DNA of 29,043 nt from Candidatus Methanomethylophilaceae archaeon (GTDB taxonomy: Archaea > Thermoplasmatota > Thermoplasmata > Methanomassiliicoccales > Methanomethylophilaceae): positions 1-29,043 of the forward strand of contig JAEDGA010000013.1 of NCBI GenBank assembly GCA_016297775.1. The letters run 5' to 3'. Position numbers and translations under genes: made by a program. Of this stretch, positions 7,602-13,553 are shown piece after piece; the first letter of the stretch is position 1; each line of letters begins with the position of its first letter. The notes beneath the pieces are model-generated. The model was not told the DNA's origin. It worked only from the letters and a program-made list of their open reading frames with translations, and ran no database searches.

Positions 7602-8744
7602 ATGTTCGCCCATCCGATGATGAAAGGAGGAAGGAACAACGGGGGCAGGGGACACAGACCGGAGCCCCAGCCGTGGAAGGATCAGATCCAGATGCGTTTC
7701 GGCGACAGATTGGTGAATGTACGTTCGCCGGCGCTGACCAGGGATCCGTCCGAGGCGAGGAGGTTCGTCAGGGAGCACACCGATCTCGCATCCTCCGATT
7801 CCTTCTCCAGGATAATCACGTTCGATACCGAATGTTCCGTGAATTATGCGGATTACTGCGAGATGTGCTCGTTCGGTTATGCGGAGTACGACCTGGAAGG
7901 CAACGAGATCGCTCGGGAGGAGATCTACATCCGTGCCAGGGAGCCAAAGGGCAGGCTCAGGGAGAAATGCCAGGCGGATTACTCCAAATTCAAGGATGCT
8001 CCCAAATGGGAGCTGCAGTACCACAAGATACGCGAGATCATGACCAGGAAGGACACGCTGTACATAGCCCACAGCTGTCGTTCCGATATAGGTTTCATAA
8101 TGATGATGAATCGCCGTCGCGGCACCGACCAATTCTACTGCCGCGTGTATGATACGTTGGATATGTTCAAGACCGCCATGCCCGGCATGGAGAAGTACAA
8201 CCTTCCCTTCCTGGCGGAGAGTCTCGGTATAGAACATGATGCTCACGTGTCCCTTTCGGACGCGATAGTCTGTTTCAAAGTCCTTTGCAAGGTGGCGGAG
8301 AGGAATGGTAAGACGTTGAAGGAGATGTTCTCCGAACACGAGGATTGTATGTCCGACTCCGTGGATGTGCTGAGGGATTTCATCCGCAGCGACAGACGCC
8401 GTCAGTTGGCCGTCATCAAGGAATCTGACTATAACCCGATCAGGGGTCCGCTCACCGGGCTGCGTTTCTGCATGGACGAGAGGACGGAGAAATCGGATCC
8501 GGAAGCGGTGTTGGAATTTGCCAGATACGTGGTATCCAACGGCGGATCCTACGTATCCGGCGTAAGTTCGTCCAATGTGTTCGTCTGGGACGGTAACAAG
8601 GAGAACCGTTCCTATGTCTACGCCATGCGTCTGGTGAAGGATGGTGTGGATCTGGAGATCGTTTCCGTGGACGAGGCCATGGATGGCAGATACGGTGACA
8701 TACCGGAGATCTGCTGGGACCTCCAGAGGACAGAGGTCAGATGA
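7602..8744 (+). CDS. DEDDh 3'-5' exonuclease with C-terminal BRCT-like domain
   Basis: This 380-residue protein resembles the DnaQ/epsilon exonuclease superfamily. The DEDDh residues are visible: D75 and E77 (ITFDTE), D162 (CRSDIGF), and H215 and D220 (HVSLSD). Residues about 281-330 look like a BRCT fold (GPLTGLRFCMDE, then VLEFARYVVSNGGSYVSG). Exonuclease-BRCT pairings are known in bacterial repair and proofreading-like proteins, so trimming of 3' ends in repair is the likely role. The true start may be ATG 7617, since TGATAAATA at 7586-7594 is about 27 bases before it but only about 12 before ATG 7602. The stop overlaps the convergent SIMPL gene by 8 bases. The insertion around residues 100-150 is longer than in minimal DnaQ domains. 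Confidence 0.8.
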   Translation: MFAHPMMKGGRNNGGRGHRPEPQPWKDQIQMRFGDRLVNVRSPALTRDPSEARRFVREHTDLASSDSFSRIITFDTECSVNYADYCEMCSFGYAEYDLEGNEIAREEIYIRAREPKGRLREKCQADYSKFKDAPKWELQYHKIREIMTRKDTLYIAHSCRSDIGFIMMMNRRRGTDQFYCRVYDTLDMFKTAMPGMEKYNLPFLAESLGIEHDAHVSLSDAIVCFKVLCKVAERNGKTLKEMFSEHEDCMSDSVDVLRDFIRSDRRRQLAVIKESDYNPIRGPLTGLRFCMDERTEKSDPEAVLEFARYVVSNGGSYVSGVSSSNVFVWDGNKENRSYVYAMRLVKDGVDLEIVSVDEAMDGRYGDIPEICWDLQRTEVR

Positions 8745-9354
8745 TCTCCCATATGACCTCTATCTGTTCCTCCACCATGGTGCTCTCCGGCTCCGCGCGT
8801 CCCGCGGAGTAACACTTGGCGAGCATCCTCTCGGTGGCAGGCGGGCGGTTCACCGCTATTATGTTGCCCAGTCTCACACCTAGGGCATCGGCGATGGCCT
8901 CCGCTTTGATCTTAGCTTTCTCCGCGGCATCCTTCAATGTCCTGACGGTGACGGATTCCGCATCCTCGGTCACGTTGTTCACGGATACGGACGGTTCGTA
9001 ACCGGATCCGGATATGGACGACATCATCCTGCCGAGAAGTTCCACGTCGTTATGGAATGTTATGTTCATCACCCTCGTCAGATGATATCCGGTGAACGTC
9101 CTCACGAACCCGTCGTTCGTCCTCATATCCTCGAACGTGGGTTCTATCCTCATGTTGCGTGTGGTGATGCGTGCCCTGTCGCCTGCGATCCTGGATACGA
9201 TATCGATCAGATCCTCGTACTCCTTCGTACCGGTCTCGATGACATCCTTGTAGACTTTCCCTTTCCTGTCCACGGATACGGTCATGTTCGTGATGTCGCT
9301 GGCGACGCTGTTCTCCGCTCCTTCCACTACCCTTATCGTTCTGAGTCCATCCAT
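8737..9354 (-). CDS. SIMPL (DUF541) domain protein
   Basis: The 205-residue product matches the SIMPL/DUF541 family: an N-terminal RTIRVVEGAENSVASDITNM segment, a central TRVMNITFHNDVELLGRMM region, the hallmark helix DAAEKAKIKAEAIADALGV (about 142-160), and a C-terminal strand ending in IEVIWEII. Many bacterial members are periplasmic or outer-membrane. This one lacks a signal peptide or membrane segment, so it is probably cytosolic. The biochemical function of the family is not settled. ATG 9354 is supported by a TATA box at 9376-9383. The gene converges on the exonuclease gene and overlaps it by 8 bases, so read-through of either would produce antisense RNA. Confidence 0.85.
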   Translation of the reverse strand: MDGLRTIRVVEGAENSVASDITNMTVSVDRKGKVYKDVIETGTKEYEDLIDIVSRIAGDRARITTRNMRIEPTFEDMRTNDGFVRTFTGYHLTRVMNITFHNDVELLGRMMSSISGSGYEPSVSVNNVTEDAESVTVRTLKDAAEKAKIKAEAIADALGVRLGNIIAVNRPPATERMLAKCYSAGRAEPESTMVEEQIEVIWEII

Positions 9355-9375
9355 ATGACCGTCTCTGCATGGTCG

Positions 9376-9383
9376 TATATATC
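9376..9383 (-). promoter_or_regulatory. TATA box of the SIMPL gene
   Basis: On the minus strand GATATATA is centred about 26 bases before ATG 9354, predicting a leaderless transcript. Confidence 0.58.
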
Positions 9384-9669
9384 ATAGACGGTTGTTGTGG
9401 GAGTTATAATCCATAGTAAGTTACGGTAGTTAATAAAAATTAACACAATTTAATTTAATTAGTGTTAATTTTGTATATTTTTGTTCATTTATTTATATAG
9501 TTTTTGTATATTCTACGAAAACTACTATAACTAAATATGAATTATTTTAAATAATATCTCGTATCGTGTTATTAACAGCGTTATTATTTAAGATAATTAC
9601 TACTAAATTAGTATTAAATAGACACCGAACGAAATCTGTTCATTCCTGTACCGGTAGAAGTGGACTGAT
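9384..9669. other. AT-rich intergenic region before the signal peptidase operon
   Basis: No convincing gene is seen. The stretch is far more AT-rich than the surrounding coding DNA. It contains an 11-base-arm inverted repeat (9436-9472), a TATA-like TTTATATAG (9492-9500), many A/T runs, and a second TATA-like ATTAAATAG (9613-9621) about 50 bases before ATG 9670. The second would give a short 5' leader with a weak GTGGA-like ribosome site just before the ATG. It reads as a regulatory region, possibly bound by chromatin proteins or a specific regulator. Confidence 0.5.
9436..9472. repeat. 11-base-arm inverted repeat AAAATTAACAC / GTGTTAATTTT
   Basis: Arms at 9436-9446 and 9462-9472 are exact reverse complements around a 15-base AT-only spacer. 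It is one of the longest perfect inverted repeats noticed in the window. It lies between the SIMPL promoter and the signal peptidase operon promoter, so it may be an operator for either, or a cruciform-prone element. Confidence 0.6.
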
Positions 9670-10212
9670 ATGGATAGGATGAAGTTGATTTCCCGTTGTA
9701 TCACAACAATGGTCGTGGTCTCCCTCGTTGTTTGGGGGATTACTGCATTCGCGGATATGAACGAGGGTTCTGCGGATCCCCGGGGGTGCAATTTCATTCT
9801 TGTCGTGACAGGTTCCATGGATGCCGGCGAAACGGGCTACCCGATCTCGACGATACCTGTCGACAGTCTTGTCCTTCTGAGGGCATACCCGCCGGAGGAT
9901 ATCGACGACGTGAAGGTAGGAGACGTCCTAGCATACAGGTATGGTGGCATCACAGTGGTGCACAGGGTGATCTCGATAGACGAGGAGGCTCGGACATTCA
10001 CGCTGAAGGGGGATGCGAACACATCCACCGAGGTAGTGGGTTTCGATGACGTACTGGGTCGTGTGGTATGCGTCCTTCCTGAGGCCGGTCATCTGCTGAG
10101 CGGAATCAGGGATACGAACATCTTCCTCCTCATCGCCGGAGCACTCTGTACCATCGTGATGTTGTTCAGTGGCCTGGATATGTATAGGGTGATAAGATCC
10201 GAGGAGGATTAA
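9670..10212 (+). CDS. signal peptidase I, archaeal/ER (SipW-like) type
   Basis: This 180-residue membrane protease cleaves secretory signal peptides outside the cell membrane. An N-terminal helix (about residues 8-27) is followed by the catalytic serine in VVTGSMD (S49), the histidine in VVHRVISI (H98) that replaces the bacterial lysine, and an aspartate in LKGDAN (D115). A second membrane helix lies near 154-173 (FLLIAGALCTIVMLFSGL). This is the S26B arrangement of archaeal Sec11 and Bacillus SipW. A segment between the serine motif and the PVDSLV strand (ETGYPISTI) is slightly long. The gene ends four bases before the next start, which has a strong Shine-Dalgarno site inside its tail. It is probably dedicated to the two secreted proteins downstream. 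Confidence 0.9.
   Translation: MDRMKLISRCITTMVVVSLVVWGITAFADMNEGSADPRGCNFILVVTGSMDAGETGYPISTIPVDSLVLLRAYPPEDIDDVKVGDVLAYRYGGITVVHRVISIDEEARTFTLKGDANTSTEVVGFDDVLGRVVCVLPEAGHLLSGIRDTNIFLLIAGALCTIVMLFSGLDMYRVIRSEED
10201..10207 (+). promoter_or_regulatory. Shine-Dalgarno site GAGGAGG for the first secreted protein
   Basis: A strong purine-rich site lies within the last codons of the signal peptidase gene, 8 bases before ATG 10216. It shows coupled translation inside an operon, in contrast to the leaderless first genes elsewhere in the window. Confidence 0.65.
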
Positions 10213-10215
10213 TCG

Positions 10216-10788
10216 ATGAATGGAAAATCTGGAAAATTGGTCGCACCCGCAGTCGCCTTCATGCTCTGTGCGGTCGCGCTCATCGGAGTGGGATTCGCTA
10301 TTACCCTCAACAGCACTTCCACTGCCACTGAAAACAGTGTCTCAACCGATGGACTTGTACTGAACGTAACCGATGCGAGTGGAAGCGGTACTGCATCTTT
10401 CAGCAGCAGTGCAAAGGTGTACTATCAGACCACTCAGACCAACGGTGGTACACTCACTTATAAGATTGATACGGAACCGGTTATTGTCGGTGTAGGTAAG
10501 ATCACTGTGACTTCCCCCGGAAATGAGGATATAGTAATCAATTGCACCGTCACGCCTTCCGTGAATAATTACGGTCTCCTCTTCAAGGTGTTCATAGGTG
10601 AGACTGAGATAGGTGAAAATCAACAGATGGCGAAAAACAGCCTCAACAATGCAGTCATCACGGTCAAGGCCTATGGGAATGGAACGACCGAAATTACATC
10701 CGCACCTGCTGCCACATTCGACTACACTCTGACGGTCACTGCAGAGTTGAATGTGACCCCACCGAATGTGGGCGTTGTTAGTCCATAA
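10216..10788 (+). CDS. secreted TasA/AbpA-like fibre subunit candidate
   Basis: The 190-residue product has a signal peptide (about residues 8-29, LVAPAVAFMLCAVALIGVGFA) and then a small, Ser/Thr/Asn-rich, strand-forming domain. The segment just after the predicted cleavage site (ITLNSTSTATENSVSTDGLV) has the layout of SipW-processed camelysin/TasA proteins, where a short strand and a small-residue linker precede a GxLxL strand. Several N-x-S/T sequons (NST, NVT, NCT, NGT) could be glycosylated. It directly follows a SipW-like peptidase, as tasA follows sipW in Bacillus. A single cysteine is seen in the mature part (INCTVT). The secreted nature is clear; assignment as a fibre subunit is inferred from context and layout only. 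Confidence 0.75.
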   Translation: MNGKSGKLVAPAVAFMLCAVALIGVGFAITLNSTSTATENSVSTDGLVLNVTDASGSGTASFSSSAKVYYQTTQTNGGTLTYKIDTEPVIVGVGKITVTSPGNEDIVINCTVTPSVNNYGLLFKVFIGETEIGENQQMAKNSLNNAVITVKAYGNGTTEITSAPAATFDYTLTVTAELNVTPPNVGVVSP

Positions 10789-10813
10789 ACAAATTGAATG
10801 AACGGGGTATCGA

Positions 10814-11407
10814 ATGGGATTCAAAAAGATAGCGATGGCTTTGATCATTGTCCTTCTTGCATCCTATTCGATACCCTCTGCTTACAGCGTTTTTCTGGAT
10901 TCCAACTCCAACATATCCGGTACCATAATCCTCGAAGAGAAACCCAACGCTCCGTTCACTCAGGAGGTGGAGGAACTCAACAAGGATTCCGGTCTGACAT
11001 TCGTTCCTGTGGTGGACGATGCCGGAAAAGAGGAGGGATTCATCGTGAAACAGCCCGGAACCTCCGAGGGTGACAATAATGTCACCGGCCAAGGCAGTAA
11101 GATCGACGTATCCATGAAGATCCCTGCGGGAAAGAGATGCTGTATATCGATAGCGATGAATCTCTCAGTGGTATCATCAGCTTCCGTTACCCTGAAGATC
11201 GGGGATAAAACATATGGGCCTGTAGCATACGATGGATACTACGGTGAACGTTATTTCGGTATATCGAACGGAACACTGAAACAGAGTAGCGCTCAGGATG
11301 TATGGTTCATCACCGATTCCGAGATCGAGGTCATAATCACCGGTCAAAGGGAATGGAGCTCTATCGTGGTCAAGATTTTGGTGGACAACAACGTTACCAA
11401 CAGTTAA
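10814..11407 (+). CDS. second secreted protein of the signal peptidase operon, TasA-like layout
   Basis: The 197-residue product starts with a signal peptide (IAMALIIVLLASYSIPSAYS, about 5-24). It continues with VFLDSNSNISGTIILEE, again matching the SipW-substrate pattern of an aromatic/Asp-Ser start and a GtiiL strand. The rest is strand-rich, with sequons (NIS, NVT, NLS, NGT) and adjacent cysteines (KRCCIS). Divergence from the preceding protein suggests a different role, for example anchor, cap or minor subunit, as TapA is to TasA. The start follows the preceding stop by 25 bases, with only a weak ribosome site (CGGGG). It is the last gene of the unit; no hairpin terminator is seen before the Sel1 gene. 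Homology is not proven by reading alone. Confidence 0.72.
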   Translation: MGFKKIAMALIIVLLASYSIPSAYSVFLDSNSNISGTIILEEKPNAPFTQEVEELNKDSGLTFVPVVDDAGKEEGFIVKQPGTSEGDNNVTGQGSKIDVSMKIPAGKRCCISIAMNLSVVSSASVTLKIGDKTYGPVAYDGYYGERYFGISNGTLKQSSAQDVWFITDSEIEVIITGQREWSSIVVKILVDNNVTNS

Positions 11408-11432
11408 TATCGTAAACACCGTTAACAGTATC

Positions 11433-12389
11433 ATGAGCGGTCCAGCCGAGGAGAATTACGAACACGCCGAGTCCCTGTTCGCCGACAAGCATTATTCCGA
11501 GGCTTTGAAGTATTATCGCAAGGCAGCATACGCGGGACACGCACCCTCACAATGCAGGTTGGGGGAATTGTATTACAGGGGCCTGGGGGTACGCAACCAT
11601 CCCATCGAGGCGATACACTGGTTCGAGGAGTCCTCTTCGCAGGGATACGATCACGCCACCTATCTGCTAGCACATCTGTACGAGCATTGCTTCGGATGGG
11701 ACGAGTACGGTAGCAAGGCATTCTCATTGTATTCCCGTGCCGCGGAGAACGGACATCCCGCAGCCTGTTCCGCATTGGGATTATGCTACAGGGCCGCGTT
11801 GGGTACGGAACAGGATCTGGGGAAGGCGGCGGAATGGTTCCTCAGAGCAGCGGAGCTGGGGGATCCGGACGGACAGTTCAGGTTGGCATGCTGTTACCGC
11901 GACGGCCAGGTCTTGGAAAAGGATCCGGAATCCGCCTTCCGTTGGTTCACCACCGCCGCGGAGAACGGACATGTGGATTCGATGGCATGTCTCGCCACCT
12001 GTTACATGACCGGTTCCGGAACGGAGAAGGATCCGTCATCGGCGGAACACTGGTTCAGCAAGGCGGGAGATCTGGGCAACATGGATGCCATGGCCTGTTT
12101 TGCACATATTCTCGAGGACAGGGAACCCTCCATGGCCGTGGACTGTTACAGGAAGGCCGCAGAGGGCGGAAGTGCATTGGCACAGCACGGTCTCGGCCAC
12201 TGTTACAGATTCGGAAAGGGTGTGGAGACAAGTCCGGAGAAGGCCGTGGAGTGGTTGAGGAAGGCAGCATACGGGGGCGTACGTGATGCCATGTACGAAC
12301 TGTCGGAATGTTATGCCGAAGGGTTCGGCGTACAGCAGAACCCCAACGAGGCCAAAAGATGGTACGATATGGCCGAATCCTCCAGATGA
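11433..12389 (+). CDS. Sel1-repeat (SLR) protein
   Basis: The 318-residue product consists almost entirely of Sel1-like repeats of about 36 residues with the pattern A...LG..Y..G.GV..d...A..W...AA..G. Eight repeats follow an N-terminal half-repeat; the seventh is shortened (MACFAHILEDREPSMAVDCY). Such alpha/alpha solenoids act as protein-interaction scaffolds. No signal peptide or catalytic motif is present, so a cytosolic adaptor role is likely. Repeats share stretches at DNA level (for example CGGAGAACGGACAT occurs twice), showing internal duplication. GTTAATATCG about 26 bases before ATG 11433 could be a TATA box for leaderless expression, so the gene need not belong to the upstream operon. 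Confidence 0.9.
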   Translation: MSGPAEENYEHAESLFADKHYSEALKYYRKAAYAGHAPSQCRLGELYYRGLGVRNHPIEAIHWFEESSSQGYDHATYLLAHLYEHCFGWDEYGSKAFSLYSRAAENGHPAACSALGLCYRAALGTEQDLGKAAEWFLRAAELGDPDGQFRLACCYRDGQVLEKDPESAFRWFTTAAENGHVDSMACLATCYMTGSGTEKDPSSAEHWFSKAGDLGNMDAMACFAHILEDREPSMAVDCYRKAAEGGSALAQHGLGHCYRFGKGVETSPEKAVEWLRKAAYGGVRDAMYELSECYAEGFGVQQNPNEAKRWYDMAESSR

Positions 12390-12432
12390 ACGGACCGACC
12401 CGTTCATATCACCGTTGTATCATATGGTGCAT

Positions 12433-12957
12433 ATGGCACACAGCACGAAGAAGGTAACGCCTCCCCGGAGGGGACATATCATCACCAAACCTCTGCGCGG
12501 GATATATGTCGATATAAGATCCGAGAATCCCACCATGTCGATAGCCGATGTCATGAACGATGCGTCCCTGCGCAGGTCCATGCACTGCGGGCGTCTCATG
12601 AGGGACGTCAGGAACATAGGCGGAAGACCGTTCTCGTTCATCTACGATGCCAACTTCATGCGTTCCAAGCTTCTCCGTTTCAGTGCGTTCGACGTACGCG
12701 AGGACATCCTGGAATCCGAATACATCCTCGGGAACCTGTTCATCTGTTCAGAGGACATGGAGACGCCCTTACGCGAGGACGATTTCAATTTCATCGTCAA
12801 ACAATCCGTAGCCGCCAGGTGGGGTGAGTTGGGACCATCCATGCCCATCGTTCTGATAGGCGACAGGGAGTTCGAATCCACGGAAGAGAACGCGAAGTAC
12901 CTGGAAAGGATAAACGAGCTCCTGGATATCGTCCGCGGAATGGCGGAGAAGGAGTGA
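12433..12957 (+). CDS. hypothetical protein (174 aa)
   Basis: No family is recognised. The protein is soluble with a basic N-terminus (AHSTKKVTPPRRGHIITKP) and mixed alpha/beta character. It contains IADVMNDASLRRSMHCG, FSFIYDANFMRSKLLRF and MPIVLIGDREF segments, and a C-terminal helix (YLERINELLDIVRGMAEKE). ATG 12433 is chosen because CATATCAC near 12400-12408 is a possible TATA element 25-30 bases upstream. ATG 12424 is an alternative, and the longer frame from 12283 would overlap the Sel1 gene by about 100 bases. A second unknown gene follows after 18 bases with a good ribosome site, so the two form a likely operon. Confidence 0.7.
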   Translation: MAHSTKKVTPPRRGHIITKPLRGIYVDIRSENPTMSIADVMNDASLRRSMHCGRLMRDVRNIGGRPFSFIYDANFMRSKLLRFSAFDVREDILESEYILGNLFICSEDMETPLREDDFNFIVKQSVAARWGELGPSMPIVLIGDREFESTEENAKYLERINELLDIVRGMAEKE

Positions 12958-12975
12958 CCCTCCGGAGGCGATGGC

Positions 12976-13236
12976 ATGGGGGACTACAGACTCACTGTTC
13001 TCTGCGGCGGGAGGTCCCTCATGTTGGTGCCCAAATCATTCATGGGAACGGATCCGTCGGAACGTGTACGGGAGTTGTGTGTGGACGTTCTGCGTTCATC
13101 TTCGGAGATGGCGGAGTTCATGTACGAGGGTGTGAAGGTCACCCTGTATTCCAACGGCGGATTGATGTTCTACCATCTCAACGATCCCGATCTCGCGGAG
13201 AGGTATGCGGACACCATACTGTATGATCGTGTTTGA
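12976..13236 (+). CDS. small hypothetical protein (86 aa)
   Basis: No family is recognised. The 86-residue product begins MGDYRLTVLCGGRSLMLVPK and contains SSEMAEFMYEGVKVTLYSNG and LAERYADTILYD. This suggests a small alpha/beta fold without membrane segments. A GGAGG ribosome site at 12964-12968 lies 7 bases before the ATG. The gene is probably co-transcribed with the preceding unknown gene. Codon use looks like that of neighbouring real genes. Confidence 0.65.
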   Translation: MGDYRLTVLCGGRSLMLVPKSFMGTDPSERVRELCVDVLRSSSEMAEFMYEGVKVTLYSNGGLMFYHLNDPDLAERYADTILYDRV

Positions 13237-13435
13237 CAGTATTCGTTGAACGATCTACGATTATCGTGATACGTTATCACTACGTTCCATTCCTTCACGT
13301 ATTTATTTCTCATCAAGTCAACGATATGACACTGGCAGGGAGAAACATACATCCAACGGATGTTTGGTGGCATTTCATGATTATATTGTGAAATTATGTG
13401 TAATCTTTTGGTAATTGCACAATATCGTTGGCTCT

Positions 13436-13443
13436 TTTATATA
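13436..13443 (+). promoter_or_regulatory. TATA box upstream of the NhaC gene
   Basis: TTTATATA would place the transcription start near 13465, inside the TTCGTAA/TTACGAA operator-like repeat. That geometry would suit repression by blocking polymerase or initiation factors. The resulting 5' leader would be about 90 bases, unlike the leaderless genes nearby. Confidence 0.45.
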
Positions 13444-13450
13444 GTGAATA

Positions 13451-13479
13451 TTTACGATATTCGTAATAGATTTACGAAT
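13451..13479. promoter_or_regulatory. operator-like cluster of TTTACGAT, ATTCGTAA and TTACGAAT
   Basis: ATTCGTAA (13459-13466) and TTACGAAT (13472-13479) are perfect reverse complements with a 5-base spacer. A third, imperfect half-site TTTACGAT precedes them at 13451-13458. The cluster overlaps the predicted start of transcription of the NhaC gene. The same half-site sequence occurs upstream of the NSS transporter (7443-7474). Confidence 0.5.
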
Positions 13480-13553
13480 CATAACAATCATACCGCCAGA
13501 CTTATAATGTCTGTAAGGGATACACATCCACTTTAAGAACAGGGGACTCTGTT

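Larger units (their letters stand above)
13237..13553. other. 317-base regulatory region before the NhaC gene
   Basis: No gene is supported here. The region holds several perfect inverted repeats: GTGATA-3-TATCAC at 13266-13280, ACATCC-3-GGATGT at 13349-13363 (a possible weak terminator for the genes upstream), and ATTCGTAA-5-TTACGAAT at 13459-13479. A TATA-like TTTATATA lies at about 13436-13443, and a further ACTTATAATG sits at about 13500. The density of symmetric sites suggests tightly controlled expression of the antiporter. Confidence 0.5.

Noticed and set aside
7575..8339. 254-residue minus-strand frame opposite the exonuclease gene
   Set aside because: It mirrors the exonuclease coding frame, has no recognisable motifs, and the sense frame carries all DEDDh residues.
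9420..9620. AT-rich block as a replication origin
   Set aside because: No repeated origin-recognition-box pattern and no Cdc6/Orc1 gene were seen nearby; a promoter region explains it adequately.
11433..12389. Sel1 repeats as a CRISPR-like or tandem DNA repeat
   Set aside because: The periodicity is at the protein level (about 36 residues) with only short DNA identities, typical of a coding solenoid.
12283..12432. Long N-terminal extension of the 174-residue hypothetical protein
   Set aside because: It would overlap the Sel1 gene by about 100 bases, and its composition (MMPCTNCRNVMPKG...) looks like an out-of-frame reading of the Sel1 gene.
13170..13373. 67-residue minus-strand frame after the small hypothetical gene
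   Set aside because: It is partly antisense to the 86-residue gene, no ribosome site or promoter was found, and the sequence is not protein-like.
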